Below are positions 34,605 to 42,547 of a DNA stretch of 57,095 nucleotides, piece after piece. The notes below the pieces were generated by a model that ran no database searches, was not told the DNA's origin, and saw nothing but the letters and a program-made list of their open reading frames with translations. Origin of the DNA: Cellulomonas sp. RIT-PI-Y (lineage in GTDB: Bacteria; Actinomycetota; Actinomycetes; Actinomycetales; Cellulomonadaceae). Location: the NCBI RefSeq assembly GCF_025642745.1, contig NZ_JANZKP010000020.1, forward strand, positions 1 to 57,095. Direction: 5' to 3'. A program made the position numbers and the translations under genes. Position 1 is the first letter of the stretch. Every line of letters starts with the position of its first letter.

Positions 34605-35396
34605 TCAGCGCTGCTGCTGCTCCGGGGCGTCCGGATCCTGCGGCGGCGCGGTCGGGGCCGGAGGCTGCTGCTCGGCGGGGGCCGCGTACTGGCCGTACTG
34701 CGGTGCCGGGCGATCGGCCGGGGCGGCGGGCTGGGCCGGGGCCGCAGGCTGGGCCGGTGCGGCCGACTCCGCCGGTGCCGCGTACTGCCCGTACCGAGGC
34801 TCGGCCGGACGGGGCGGTGTGGGGCCGGTGGGCGCGACCGGGGCCTGCGGGTGCGCAGCTGCCGGGTTCGACGGCGGAGCGCCGAACGGGGCGGCCGGGG
34901 CAGCCGGCTGGCCGGTGCGGACCGCGCCGACCTCACGCAGCAGGGTGCGGGCCTCGTGCGCCTTCTCCGTGGCACACAGCACCGCGTACTGGCTGGCCAC
35001 GATCTGGCTCTGCGAGGTGAAGTCCCGCTTGCCGCCGGTGATCGCGTAGCTGACCACGCCGAACAGCAGGCCGAAACCACCGCCGACCACCATCGCGACC
35101 AGCAGGATGCCGAGCGAGTTGGAGGTCAGCATGAACAGCAGGCCGATGAAGATGCCGAACCACACGCCGGACAGGAAGCCCGACAGGGCCACCCGCGGGT
35201 AGGTCAGTCGCCCGGTCACCCGCTCGACCATCTTCAGATCGGTGCCGACGATCGTGACGTGCTGGACCGGGAACTGGCGGTCGGAGAGGTGATCGACCGC
35301 GCGCTGCGCCTCCAGATACGTGCCGTAGGACGCGACCGTCTCTCCCTGGGGCAGAGTCGGTGTCGGGGGAACGCGAGGACCACCGGTGAAGGACAT
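34605..35396 (-). CDS. GSP17M-domain membrane protein with Pro/Ala/Gln-rich tail
   Basis: 263 residues from the ATG at 35396; the longer frame upstream would overlap the divergent MgtE-like gene. Residues about 20-80 match the general stress protein 17M-like domain (VASYGTYLEAQRAVDHLSDRQFPVQHVTIVG). Two hydrophobic helices follow (VWFGIFIGLLFMLTSNSLGIL, VAMVVGGGFGLLFGVVSYAI). The last ~110 residues are disordered and repetitive, with two YGQYAAPAE copies and three AAPAQ/APAD units. It is probably an inner-membrane protein with a cytoplasmic tail. The biochemical role is unknown; relatives are often mislabelled as magnesium transporters because of the neighbouring gene. Confidence 0.8.
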   Translation of the reverse strand: MSFTGGPRVPPTPTLPQGETVASYGTYLEAQRAVDHLSDRQFPVQHVTIVGTDLKMVERVTGRLTYPRVALSGFLSGVWFGIFIGLLFMLTSNSLGILLVAMVVGGGFGLLFGVVSYAITGGKRDFTSQSQIVASQYAVLCATEKAHEARTLLREVGAVRTGQPAAPAAPFGAPPSNPAAAHPQAPVAPTGPTPPRPAEPRYGQYAAPAESAAPAQPAAPAQPAAPADRPAPQYGQYAAPAEQQPPAPTAPPQDPDAPEQQQR

Positions 35397-35510
35397 GACC
35401 ACATCCTCGCGCACCCCGAGCACCGGTGCCAGAGAACACGGGTGGCCAGCAGGGAACTCATGGCGGGCGTCCAGACTTCGTCCAGGTCGGCGGCGAAGCG
35501 CTCCGACCGA

Positions 35511-35516
35511 TACGCT
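35511..35516 (+). promoter_or_regulatory. Leaderless -10 box for the MgtE/CBS gene
   Basis: TACGCT ends 6 bases before the GTG at 35523. Confidence 0.45.
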
Positions 35517-35522
35517 CACCGC

Positions 35523-36818
35523 GTGAGCGGCGCCGGAACCCGAGTCTTCGTCGCGCGCCTGGCGGGGACCCCCGTCTTCGACCCGATCGGTGATCAGGTC
35601 GGCCGGGTGCGCGATGTCGTCGTCCTCCTCCGACCCAAGGGCGCCCCGCGCGCGGTCGGACTGGTCGTGGAGGTGCCCGGCAAACGCCGGGTGTTCGTCC
35701 CGCTGACCCGGGTGACCGCGATCGATCCCGGTCAGGTCATCTCCACCGGTCTGGTGAACATGCGCCGGTTCGAGCAGCGTCCGTTCGAGACCCTGGTGGT
35801 CGGCGAGCTCTTCGACCGCACCGTGCCGCTGACCGACGGCTCGGGCACCGCCACCGTCGAGGACGTGGCGATCGAGCGGCAGCGCAACGGAGACTTCCTG
35901 ATCACCAAGCTGTTCGTCCGGCGGCACCGTCCCGGCCGTGGCGGGCTGCTGCGCCGGCGCGGCGAACCCGAGCTGATCGACATCGACGACGTCGCCGGCC
36001 TGGCCCGCATGACGGAGAACCAGGGCGCCGCCCTGCTGCTGGCCCAGTACGACGAGCTGAAGCCCGCCGACCTGGCCGACGTCATGCACGACATGGGCAC
36101 CACCCGCCGGCTGGAGGTCGCCACCGCGCTGGACAACGAGCGGCTGGCCGACGTCCTGGAGGAGCTGCCCGAGGACGACCAGGTCGCGATCCTGTCCGGC
36201 CTGGAGCGCACCCGCGCCGCGGACGTGCTCGAGGCGATGCAGCCGGACGACGCCGCCGACCTGCTCGGCGAGCTCCCGGACGACGAGCAGGCCGAACTGC
36301 TCGGGCTGATGGAGCCCGAGGAGGCCCGTGACGTCCGCCGTCTGCTGGCCTACGAGGACAACACCGCCGGTGGTCTGATGACGACCGAGCCGGTGATCCT
36401 CGGCCCGGAGACCCCGATCGCCACCGCGCTGGCCCACGTGCGCCGCCGCGACCTCACCCCGGCGCTGGCGTCGATGGTGTTCGTGGTCCGGCAACCGGTG
36501 GAGACCCCGACCGGGCGGTTCATCGGCGTGGTGCACCTGCAGCGGATGCTGCGCGAACCCCCGCACGAGCCGCTGGGATCGATCGTCGACACCGACATCG
36601 ACCCGGTGCCGCCGGAGACCCCGCTGCTCGCGGTCACCCGGCGGCTGGCCACCTACGACCTGCTGGCCATCCCGGTGATCGACGAGGAACGTCGCCTGAT
36701 CGGCGCGGTCAGCGTGGACGACGTGCTCGACCATCTGCTGCCCGAGGACTGGCGGGAGACCGACGAGGAGGTGCAGCCCGAGGCACCGGCGACTGTGGAG
36801 GGAGGCACCCGTGCCTGA
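35523..36818 (+). CDS. Soluble MgtE N-domain / CBS-pair protein with PRC-like N-terminus
   Basis: 431 residues from a GTG. Residues about 10-135 contain two PRC-barrel-like repeats (FDPIGDQVGRVRDVVVLLRP; GSGTATVEDVAIERQRNG). Residues about 175-280 are the helical MgtE_N superhelix (LKPADLADVMHDMG..., ADVLEELPEDDQVAILSGLE). Two CBS domains follow (GGLMTTEPVILGPETPI; DIDPVPPETPLLAVTRRLATYDLLAIPVID). The C-terminal membrane channel domain of true MgtE is missing, so this is a cytosolic sensor-like protein, not a transporter by itself. It overlaps the DUF1003 gene by 8 bases, which suggests that membrane protein is its partner. Confidence 0.85.
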   Translation: MSGAGTRVFVARLAGTPVFDPIGDQVGRVRDVVVLLRPKGAPRAVGLVVEVPGKRRVFVPLTRVTAIDPGQVISTGLVNMRRFEQRPFETLVVGELFDRTVPLTDGSGTATVEDVAIERQRNGDFLITKLFVRRHRPGRGGLLRRRGEPELIDIDDVAGLARMTENQGAALLLAQYDELKPADLADVMHDMGTTRRLEVATALDNERLADVLEELPEDDQVAILSGLERTRAADVLEAMQPDDAADLLGELPDDEQAELLGLMEPEEARDVRRLLAYEDNTAGGLMTTEPVILGPETPIATALAHVRRRDLTPALASMVFVVRQPVETPTGRFIGVVHLQRMLREPPHEPLGSIVDTDIDPVPPETPLLAVTRRLATYDLLAIPVIDEERRLIGAVSVDDVLDHLLPEDWRETDEEVQPEAPATVEGGTRA

Positions 36819-37311
36819 GCGTCTCGATACCCCGAAGGCCGCGCGGCGGACCTTCCTCCCCCGGTTGCAGGAGGACGCCTTCGGCAAGATCTCCGAGGGC
36901 ATCGCCCGGTTCATGGGCACCCCGCTGTTCCTGTTCTATCTGACGATCTTCTGCATCCTCTGGCTGTCCTGGAACGCCTGGGGCCCGGAGACCCTGCGGT
37001 TCGACAGCGCGGCCAACGGCTTCACCGCACTGACCCTGATGCTGTCGTTGCAGGCCTCCTACTCCGCGCCGCTGATCCTGCTCGCGCAGAACCGGCAGAC
37101 CGACCGGGACCGCGTGACCGCCGAGCAGGACCGGCAACGCGCCGAGCGGAACCTGGCCGACACCGAGTTCCTGGCCCGGGAGATGGCGGCGCTGCGCATC
37201 GCGCTGTCCGAGGTCGCGACCCGTGACTTCGTCCGGTCCGAGATCCGGAACCTGCTGGAGGAGCTGGCCGAGGACCGCGAGGACTCCGGCCCGCACTCCG
37301 ACCACCGCTGA
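36811..37311 (+). CDS. DUF1003 membrane protein
   Basis: 166 residues from a GTG with GGAGGG upstream, beginning 8 bases inside the MgtE/CBS gene. Two membrane helices (MGTPLFLFYLTIFCILWLSWNAW and GFTALTLMLSLQASYSAPLILL) are followed by the DUF1003 signature LAQNRQTDRDRVTAEQDR and a long charged helix, probably a coiled coil. The family is uncharacterised. The overlap with the MgtE/CBS gene suggests a stoichiometric membrane complex. Confidence 0.9.
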   Translation: MPERLDTPKAARRTFLPRLQEDAFGKISEGIARFMGTPLFLFYLTIFCILWLSWNAWGPETLRFDSAANGFTALTLMLSLQASYSAPLILLAQNRQTDRDRVTAEQDRQRAERNLADTEFLAREMAALRIALSEVATRDFVRSEIRNLLEELAEDREDSGPHSDHR

Positions 37312-37370
37312 GGCGCACCTCACGTCACCGGCGGGTCTTCGGCCCTGGCCGGGCCGACCGGGAGCCGACC

Positions 37371-37376
37371 TACGAT
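37371..37376 (+). promoter_or_regulatory. Leaderless -10 box for mrp, overlapping an upstream ATG
   Basis: TACGAT contains the first two bases of the ATG at 37375. The next in-frame ATG (37384) lies 7 bases past the box, so it is taken as the start. Confidence 0.5.
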
Positions 37377-37383
37377 GGACGGC

Positions 37384-38550
37384 ATGACAGCCGCCCTGGA
37401 CCACCGCGACCCCGAGGCGGTCGCCGCCGCCGTCCGTGCCGCGCTCGAGCACGTGATCGACCCGGAGATCCGGCGGCCGATCACCGAGCTGGGGATGGTC
37501 CGCTCGGTCGACGTGGACACCAGCGACGACGCCGGCGCGATCGTCACGGTCGGCATCGACCTCACCACGGCGGGCTGCCCGCTGCGCGACACCATCACCC
37601 AGGACGTCACCGGTGCGGTCCAGGCGCTGGACGGCGTGCACGAGGTCCGGATGGCGATGGGCGTGATGAGCCCCGAGCAGCGCGCCCAGCTCACCGAACG
37701 ACTGCGCGGCGGCCCCGAGCCGGTGATCCCGTTCACCCAGCCCACCTCGCTGACCAAGATCTACGCGATCGCCTCCGGCAAGGGCGGGGTCGGCAAGTCC
37801 TCGGTCACCGCGAACCTCGCCGCCGCGATGGCCGCCGACGGGCTGCGGGTCGGCGTGATCGACGCGGACATCTACGGCTTCAGCCTGCCCCGGATGCTCG
37901 GCGTCACCCAGCCGCCCACCCGGGTGGACGAGATGCTGCTCCCGCCGATCTCGCACGAGGTCAAGGTCATCTCGATCGGCATGTTCGTCCCGCCGGGCCA
38001 GCCGGTGGTGTGGCGCGGGCCGATGCTGCACCGCGCACTCCAGCAGTTCCTCTCCGACGTGTTCTGGGGCGACCTGGACGTCCTGCTGCTCGACCTGCCG
38101 CCCGGGACCGGCGACATCGCGATCTCGGTGGCCCAGCTGCTGCCCGGCTCCGAGCTGATCGTGGTCACCACCCCGCAGACCGCGGCCGCCGAGGTCGCCG
38201 AGCGTGCGGGGTCGATCGCCGCGCAGACCCGCCAGCAGCTGGTCGGCGTCGTGGAGAACATGGCCTGGCTGGAGCAGCCGGACGGCACGCGCCTGGAGCT
38301 GTTCGGCTCCGGCGGCGGCCGGCGGGTCTCGGAGAACCTGTCCAGGCTCTCCGGCGGCGACGTGCCGCTGCTCGGCCAGGTGCCGCTGGACATCCAGCTG
38401 CGCGAGGCCGGCGACGGCGGCACCCCGGTCGTGCTGTCCGACCCGGACTCCCCCGCGGCGGTCGCGCTGCGCGGGGTGGCACGGAGCCTGGCGTCCCGGG
38501 CGCGGGGGCTGGCGGGCAAGTCGCTGGGGCTGACGCCGATCCGGCACTAG
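37384..38550 (+). CDS. mrp: Mrp/NBP35 family iron-sulfur cluster carrier ATPase
   Basis: 388 residues from the ATG at 37384. The N-terminal DUF59/MIP18 domain (VIDPEIRRPITELGMVRSV...GCPLRDTI) is followed by a deviant-Walker P-loop SGKGGVGKSS at about residues 130-139, VIDADIYGFSLP and LLLDLPPGTGDIAISVAQ. Mrp proteins carry Fe-S clusters between scaffold and target. The CxxC that binds the bridging cluster in many members is absent (ENMAWLEQPDGTRLELFGSGGG), as seems common in actinobacteria. It follows the MgtE-DUF1003 pair after 72 bases, with its own promoter. Confidence 0.92.
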   Translation: MTAALDHRDPEAVAAAVRAALEHVIDPEIRRPITELGMVRSVDVDTSDDAGAIVTVGIDLTTAGCPLRDTITQDVTGAVQALDGVHEVRMAMGVMSPEQRAQLTERLRGGPEPVIPFTQPTSLTKIYAIASGKGGVGKSSVTANLAAAMAADGLRVGVIDADIYGFSLPRMLGVTQPPTRVDEMLLPPISHEVKVISIGMFVPPGQPVVWRGPMLHRALQQFLSDVFWGDLDVLLLDLPPGTGDIAISVAQLLPGSELIVVTTPQTAAAEVAERAGSIAAQTRQQLVGVVENMAWLEQPDGTRLELFGSGGGRRVSENLSRLSGGDVPLLGQVPLDIQLREAGDGGTPVVLSDPDSPAAVALRGVARSLASRARGLAGKSLGLTPIRH

Positions 38551-38591
38551 GGACAGCAGCCCGGTCGTCGGCCCGACATGGCCGGCGGGGA

Positions 38592-39076
38592 TCAGCCGAA
38601 CCGACCGCGCAGGTCCTCGACGATGCGCGGGACGCTGGTCGGCGGTCGGTGGACCACCTCGCCCGGGACACCCAGCCGATCGTCCGGCAGCCACCACTCC
38701 GCCATCTGCTCCGGTGTGAAGTCGGAGGCCTGCGGTCGGTCGGCGTGCCGCGCCAGCGTCTCGGCGAACGGCACATCGAGGTAGACCACAGTCGCGTCGT
38801 GGTCCGCGATCAACGCCCGGAGCATGTCCCCGTATCGCTCGGCGGCGAGGATGCCCTCGACCACGGTGTGCCGGCCCTCCCCCAGTGAGGCGCGCGCGAT
38901 CAGGTCGATCATCTGCGGCGCCAGCCCACCGGCTCGTCCCCTTCCCAGAGCAGCGTGCGCCGGATCTGATCCTGTTCGACCAGCGTCGTGCGTCGACCGA
39001 GCTCGGTCCGCAGCGTTCGCGCGATCGTGCTCTTGCCCGAGCCCGACGGGCCGCGCAGGACGAGCAGATGGGGCAT
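38592..39076 (-). pseudogene. Frameshifted P-loop (AAA/zeta-toxin-like) kinase
   Basis: From the ATG at 39076 the frame reads MPHLLVLRGPSGSGKSTIAR...LVEQDQIRRTLLWEGDEP, a Walker A P-loop kinase start, but stops at 38909 after 55 residues. The rest of the same protein (GGLAPQMIDLIARASLGEG..., VVYLDVPFAETLARHADRP, DRLGVPGEVV) continues in another frame to 38592. The break maps to about 38925-38932, where the minus strand reads CCGGTGGG; one extra base (CCGGGTGGG) would restore the family sequence. A real one-base deletion or a sequencing error in a G run are both possible. Intact relatives are small cytosolic kinases of unknown substrate. Confidence 0.75.
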
Positions 39077-39126
39077 GGGACGAGGCTAGCCACCACCGCC
39101 CACGAGGTCGGTACATCCGCGCCCAC

Positions 39127-39265
39127 TTCGGTACCCCAGGTACCGAACTCGACACCGGGGTACCGAACTCGCGGGGCGCCGGTGGTGCCGTGGCGCCGGA
39201 CTCGCCGGGCGCCGGTGGCGCCGTGGCACCGGACTCGCCGGGCGCCGGTGGCGCCGTGTTGGTTT
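39127..39265. repeat. Intergenic repeat array: TACCGAACTCG motifs and three 33-bp tandem units
   Basis: TTCGGTACC (39127-39135) and GGTACCGAA (39139-39147) form a perfect 9-bp inverted repeat. GGTACCGAACTCG occurs at 39139 and 39159. Three 33-bp units beginning ACTCGC(G/C)GGGCGCCGGTGG start at 39167, 39200 and 39233. The array ends at the promoter of the DeoR gene. The GAACTCG/TACC motif recurs in the spacer at 48602-48919. Confidence 0.8.
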
Positions 39266-39283
39266 CTGTTCGGTTGTGGTGGA

Positions 39284-39289
39284 TACTGT
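39284..39289 (+). promoter_or_regulatory. Leaderless -10 box of the DeoR-galT-galK operon
   Basis: TACTGT ends 5 bases before the GTG at 39295; a TTGGTT at 39259-39264 is a possible -35 with long (19-bp) spacing. Confidence 0.45.
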
Positions 39290-39294
39290 CAATC

Positions 39295-40119
39295 GTGCTG
39301 GCCAGTCAGAGACAGGATCGGATCGTCGCCGAGGTGCGTGGCCGGGGTGCGGTGCGGGTCGCGGACCTGGTGGAGCTGCTGGACGTGTCGGAGATGACCG
39401 TCCGACGCGACATCACCGAACTCGATCGGGCCGGACTGGTCCGCCGGGTGCACGGTGGCGCGGTCGCCCCGGACACCCTGGCCCGGCCCACCGACGAGCC
39501 CGGCTTCGAGGCGAAGACGACCTGGGCCGCGGCGGAGAAGGAGTCGATCGCCGACCTGGCCGCGCAGGAGATCGCGCCCGGTCAGGCGATCGCGCTGTCC
39601 GCGGGCACCACGACGCACCTGCTGGCCCAGCGGATCGCCGCCGGCACCGAGCTGCGGCCCCTCACCGTGGTGACCAACTCCCTGCCGGTCGCCGAGACCC
39701 TGCACCGGGCGGCGCCGGGGGTCGCCCCGCTGGACGTGATCCTCACCGGCGGCTCGCGCACCCCCTCGGACGGCCTGGTCGGGCCGGTGGCGGACGCCGC
39801 ACTGGCCACGCTGCGGGTCGACCGGCTGTTCCTCGGGGTGCACGGGCTGGACGCGAGCGGACTGATGACGCCGAACCTGGCCGAGGCCGCCACCGACCGT
39901 GCGCTGCTGCACGCAGCAGCTGCCGTCACGGTGCTGGCCGACCACTCCAAGTGGGGTGTGGTCGGACTGGCGCACATCGCCGCGCTGGAGGCGGTCGACA
40001 CAGTGATCAGCGACGACGCCCTTCCAGCCGAGGCCCGGATCGCGCTGTCCGAGGCCGGGTGCCTGTTGCGCACCCCCCACGAGCCCGGCACCACCCCGGC
40101 ACCGACCAAGGAGCACTGA
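39295..40119 (+). CDS. DeoR/GlpR-family transcriptional regulator, probable regulator of the galactose genes
   Basis: 274 residues from the GTG at 39295. The N-terminal winged HTH is RIVAEVRGRGAVRVADLVELLDVSEMTVRRDITELDRAGLVRRVHGGA at about residues 8-56. The C-terminal DeoR sensor domain (about 75-250) has the sugar-phosphate isomerase-like fold with LSAGTTTHLLAQRI and LFLGVHGLDASGLMTPN. An in-frame extension upstream would translate the 33-bp repeats as GAGGAVAPDSP units and is rejected. galT begins 2 bases after its stop, so it is the first gene of a gal operon; family members usually respond to phosphorylated sugars. Confidence 0.88.
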   Translation: MLASQRQDRIVAEVRGRGAVRVADLVELLDVSEMTVRRDITELDRAGLVRRVHGGAVAPDTLARPTDEPGFEAKTTWAAAEKESIADLAAQEIAPGQAIALSAGTTTHLLAQRIAAGTELRPLTVVTNSLPVAETLHRAAPGVAPLDVILTGGSRTPSDGLVGPVADAALATLRVDRLFLGVHGLDASGLMTPNLAEAATDRALLHAAAAVTVLADHSKWGVVGLAHIAALEAVDTVISDDALPAEARIALSEAGCLLRTPHEPGTTPAPTKEH

Positions 40120-40121
40120 CC

Positions 40122-41327
40122 GTGACCGTCGACAGCACCCTGCTCACCCCCGGCGTGCGCCGGACCCGGACGTCGATGGCGGACGGGCGGGACCTGTTCT
40201 ACTTCGACGACTCGGCCGCCTACGTCAGCGGCGAGCGGGTCCGCCGGCTGGACGACCCGCGACCGCTGCCGGACCGGTTCGCCCCGGTGGTCGGCGAGGA
40301 CGGTGTCGCCCGCCCGGTCACCGGACCGGAGCTGCGCCGCGACCCGCTGACCGGGGACTGGATCCCGATGGCCGCGCACCGGATGAACCGCACGTTCCTG
40401 CCCCCGGCGGACGCGAACCCGCTGGCACCGGCTCGACCGGGTGCGGTCTACCAGGACGGCGAGGTCCCGGACACCGACTACGACGTCGTGGTGTTCGAGA
40501 ACCGCTTCCCGTCCCTGATGGCGGTCCCCGGTGTCCCGGACGAGGTCACGTTGCGCGACGGCGAGGAGCTGTGGCCGACCCGCCCGGCCGCCGGCCGCTG
40601 CGAGGTGATCTGCTTCAGCTCCGACCCGACCGCCTCGCTGCGTACGGTGTCCCCGGCCCGGATGCGCACCATCGTCGAGGCCTGGGCGGACCGCACCGCG
40701 GCGCTGGGCGAGCTGCCCGGCATCGAGCAGGTCTTCGCGTTCGAGAACCGCGGCAAGGAGATCGGGGTCACCCTGCACCACCCGCACGGTCAGATCTACG
40801 CCTTCCCGTACCTGACCCCGCGCACCGAGGCCATGCTGACCCAGGCCCGCGAGCACCACGAGCGCACCGGTCGACTGCTCGGCCGGGATGTCCTGGACGC
40901 GGAGCTGCGCGCCGGGGACCGGGTCGTGCTGGAGTCCGAGCACTGGGTCGCCTACGTGCCGTTCGCCGCTCGCTGGCCGGTGGAGGTGCACCTGGCGCCC
41001 CGTCGCGACGTGCCGGACCTGCCCGCACTGACCGACGCCGAGCGCGCCGACCTCTCCACCACCTACCTGGAGCTGCTGCGCCGCCTCGACCTGTTCTTCG
41101 AGCAGCCGGACGGCACGCCGATCCCGCTGCCGTACATCTCCGGTTGGCACCAGGCCCCGGTCCGCGCCGGTCGCGAGCTCTCCCGGCTGCACCTGCAGCT
41201 GTTCTCCGTCCTGCGCGCCCCCGGCAAGCTCAAGTACCTGGCCGGCGTCGAGTCCGGCATGGCCGCCTGGATCAGCGACACCACCCCCGAGCGGATCGCC
41301 ACCCGACTGAAGGAGCTGGCCCGATGA
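40122..41327 (+). CDS. galT: Galactose-1-phosphate uridylyltransferase
   Basis: 401 residues from the GTG at 40122, with AAGGAG 8 nt upstream inside the DeoR gene end. It transfers UMP between UDP-glucose and galactose-1-phosphate in the Leloir pathway. The active-site HPHGQ is at about residues 220-224 (GVTLHHPHGQIYAFPY), where the second His is the nucleophile. FENRFPSLM and the C-terminal GWHQAP and HLQLFSVLR blocks are typical of type I GalT. It overlaps galK by 4 bases (ATGA). galE is not in the window. Confidence 0.94.
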   Translation: MTVDSTLLTPGVRRTRTSMADGRDLFYFDDSAAYVSGERVRRLDDPRPLPDRFAPVVGEDGVARPVTGPELRRDPLTGDWIPMAAHRMNRTFLPPADANPLAPARPGAVYQDGEVPDTDYDVVVFENRFPSLMAVPGVPDEVTLRDGEELWPTRPAAGRCEVICFSSDPTASLRTVSPARMRTIVEAWADRTAALGELPGIEQVFAFENRGKEIGVTLHHPHGQIYAFPYLTPRTEAMLTQAREHHERTGRLLGRDVLDAELRAGDRVVLESEHWVAYVPFAARWPVEVHLAPRRDVPDLPALTDAERADLSTTYLELLRRLDLFFEQPDGTPIPLPYISGWHQAPVRAGRELSRLHLQLFSVLRAPGKLKYLAGVESGMAAWISDTTPERIATRLKELAR

Positions 41328-42547
41328 CCACCTGGATCGACGCCTGGTCGCGCACCGACGGCGACACCCGGGCCCGCGCGCTGTTCGCCGAGCGGTTCGG
41401 CGCCGAGCCCGCCGGCGCGTGGTCCGCGCCGGGCCGGGTCAACCTGATCGGCGAGCACACCGACTACAACGGCGGCCTGTGCCTGCCGTTCGCGCTGCCG
41501 CACCGGACCTACGTCGCCGTCACCCCGGTGGACTCCGACCGGATCCGGCTGATCTCGGCGCAGGAGGAGGGGGTCCGCGAGGTCGACCTGGCCGCCGTGG
41601 CTCCCGGCACCGTCGAGGGCTGGCCGTCCTACGTCGCCGGGGTCGCCTGGGCGCTGCGCCAGGCCGGTCATCCGGTCCGGGGCTTCGACATCGCCGTCGA
41701 CTCCTGCGTGCCCTACGGCTCCGGGCTGTCGTCCTCGGCGGCGCTGGAGTGCGCGGTCGCCGTGGCCCTGGAGGACCTGTTCGGCCTCGGGCTGGCGGGG
41801 ACCGACGAGGGCCGCACCACGCTGACCGGCATCTGCGTCCGGGCCGAGAACGAGATCGCGGGCGCCAACACCGGCGGCATGGACCAGGCGGTGTCCCTGC
41901 GCGGGCAGGCCGGGCACGCCCTGGAGCTGGACTGCCTGGACGACTCGGTCCGCCAGGTGCCCTTCGACCTGACCGGTCACGACCTGGCGCTGCTGGTGAT
42001 CGACACCAAGGCCGAGCACTCGCACGCCGGGGGCGAATACGCCGCTCGCCGCGCCGAGTGCGAGCGCGCCGCCGAACTGCTCGGGGTCGGGACCCTGCGG
42101 GAGATCGGGCTCGACGGTCTCGGTGACGCCCTGGCCGACCTGGCCCGGCTCACCGGTCCGGAGGGGGACGGTTCCGCGGTCGCCGAGGTGCTGGTCCGTC
42201 GGGTCCGGCACGTGGTGACCGAGATCGGCCGGGTGCAGGAGTTCGTCGAGCTGCTGGACGACGGTCGGGTGGACGAGGTGGGCGCCGCGATGGACGCCTC
42301 GCACCTCTCGCTGCGCGACGACTACCAGGTGTCCTGCCGCGAGCTGGACCTCGCGGTGGACGCGGCCCGATCGGCCGGCGCGCTCGGCGCCCGGATGACC
42401 GGCGGCGGATTCGGCGGCTCGGCGATCGCGCTGGTCCGGGCGGACGAGGTCGAGCGGGTCGCCGAGGCGGTGGCGGCGGCGTTCGACGACGCGGGCGTAC
42501 GGGCTCCGGCGTTCCTGGTGGCGACGCCGGAGGGTCCGGCTGCCTAG
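41324..42547 (+). CDS. galK: Galactokinase
   Basis: 407 residues, GHMP-kinase family. The galactokinase signature GRVNLIGEHTDYNGG is at about residues 38-52, the ATP loop PYGSGLSSSAALE at about 128-140, and the third GHMP motif GARMTGGGFGGSAIAL near 360. It phosphorylates galactose at C1, feeding GalT. Its ATG overlaps the galT stop, giving translational coupling within a DeoR-galT-galK operon. Its TAG stop shares the palindromic CTAG at 42544-42547 with the stop of the convergent GH16-like gene. Confidence 0.95.
   Translation: MTTWIDAWSRTDGDTRARALFAERFGAEPAGAWSAPGRVNLIGEHTDYNGGLCLPFALPHRTYVAVTPVDSDRIRLISAQEEGVREVDLAAVAPGTVEGWPSYVAGVAWALRQAGHPVRGFDIAVDSCVPYGSGLSSSAALECAVAVALEDLFGLGLAGTDEGRTTLTGICVRAENEIAGANTGGMDQAVSLRGQAGHALELDCLDDSVRQVPFDLTGHDLALLVIDTKAEHSHAGGEYAARRAECERAAELLGVGTLREIGLDGLGDALADLARLTGPEGDGSAVAEVLVRRVRHVVTEIGRVQEFVELLDDGRVDEVGAAMDASHLSLRDDYQVSCRELDLAVDAARSAGALGARMTGGGFGGSAIALVRADEVERVAEAVAAAFDDAGVRAPAFLVATPEGPAA

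Noticed and set aside
38909..38935. Programmed frameshift in the P-loop kinase
   Set aside because: There is no slippery heptamer or downstream pseudoknot evident; a one-base loss or sequencing error is simpler.
39086..39292. Small minus-strand ORF over the 33-bp repeats
   Set aside because: It merely translates the tandem repeat (RHHRRPAS-like units), has no good start, and lies over the gal promoter.
38824..39294. N-terminal extension of the DeoR protein with GAGGAVAPDSP repeats
   Set aside because: The frame is open by chance through the 33-bp repeats and the antisense kinase gene. The HTH starts right after the GTG at 39295, which follows a -10 box.
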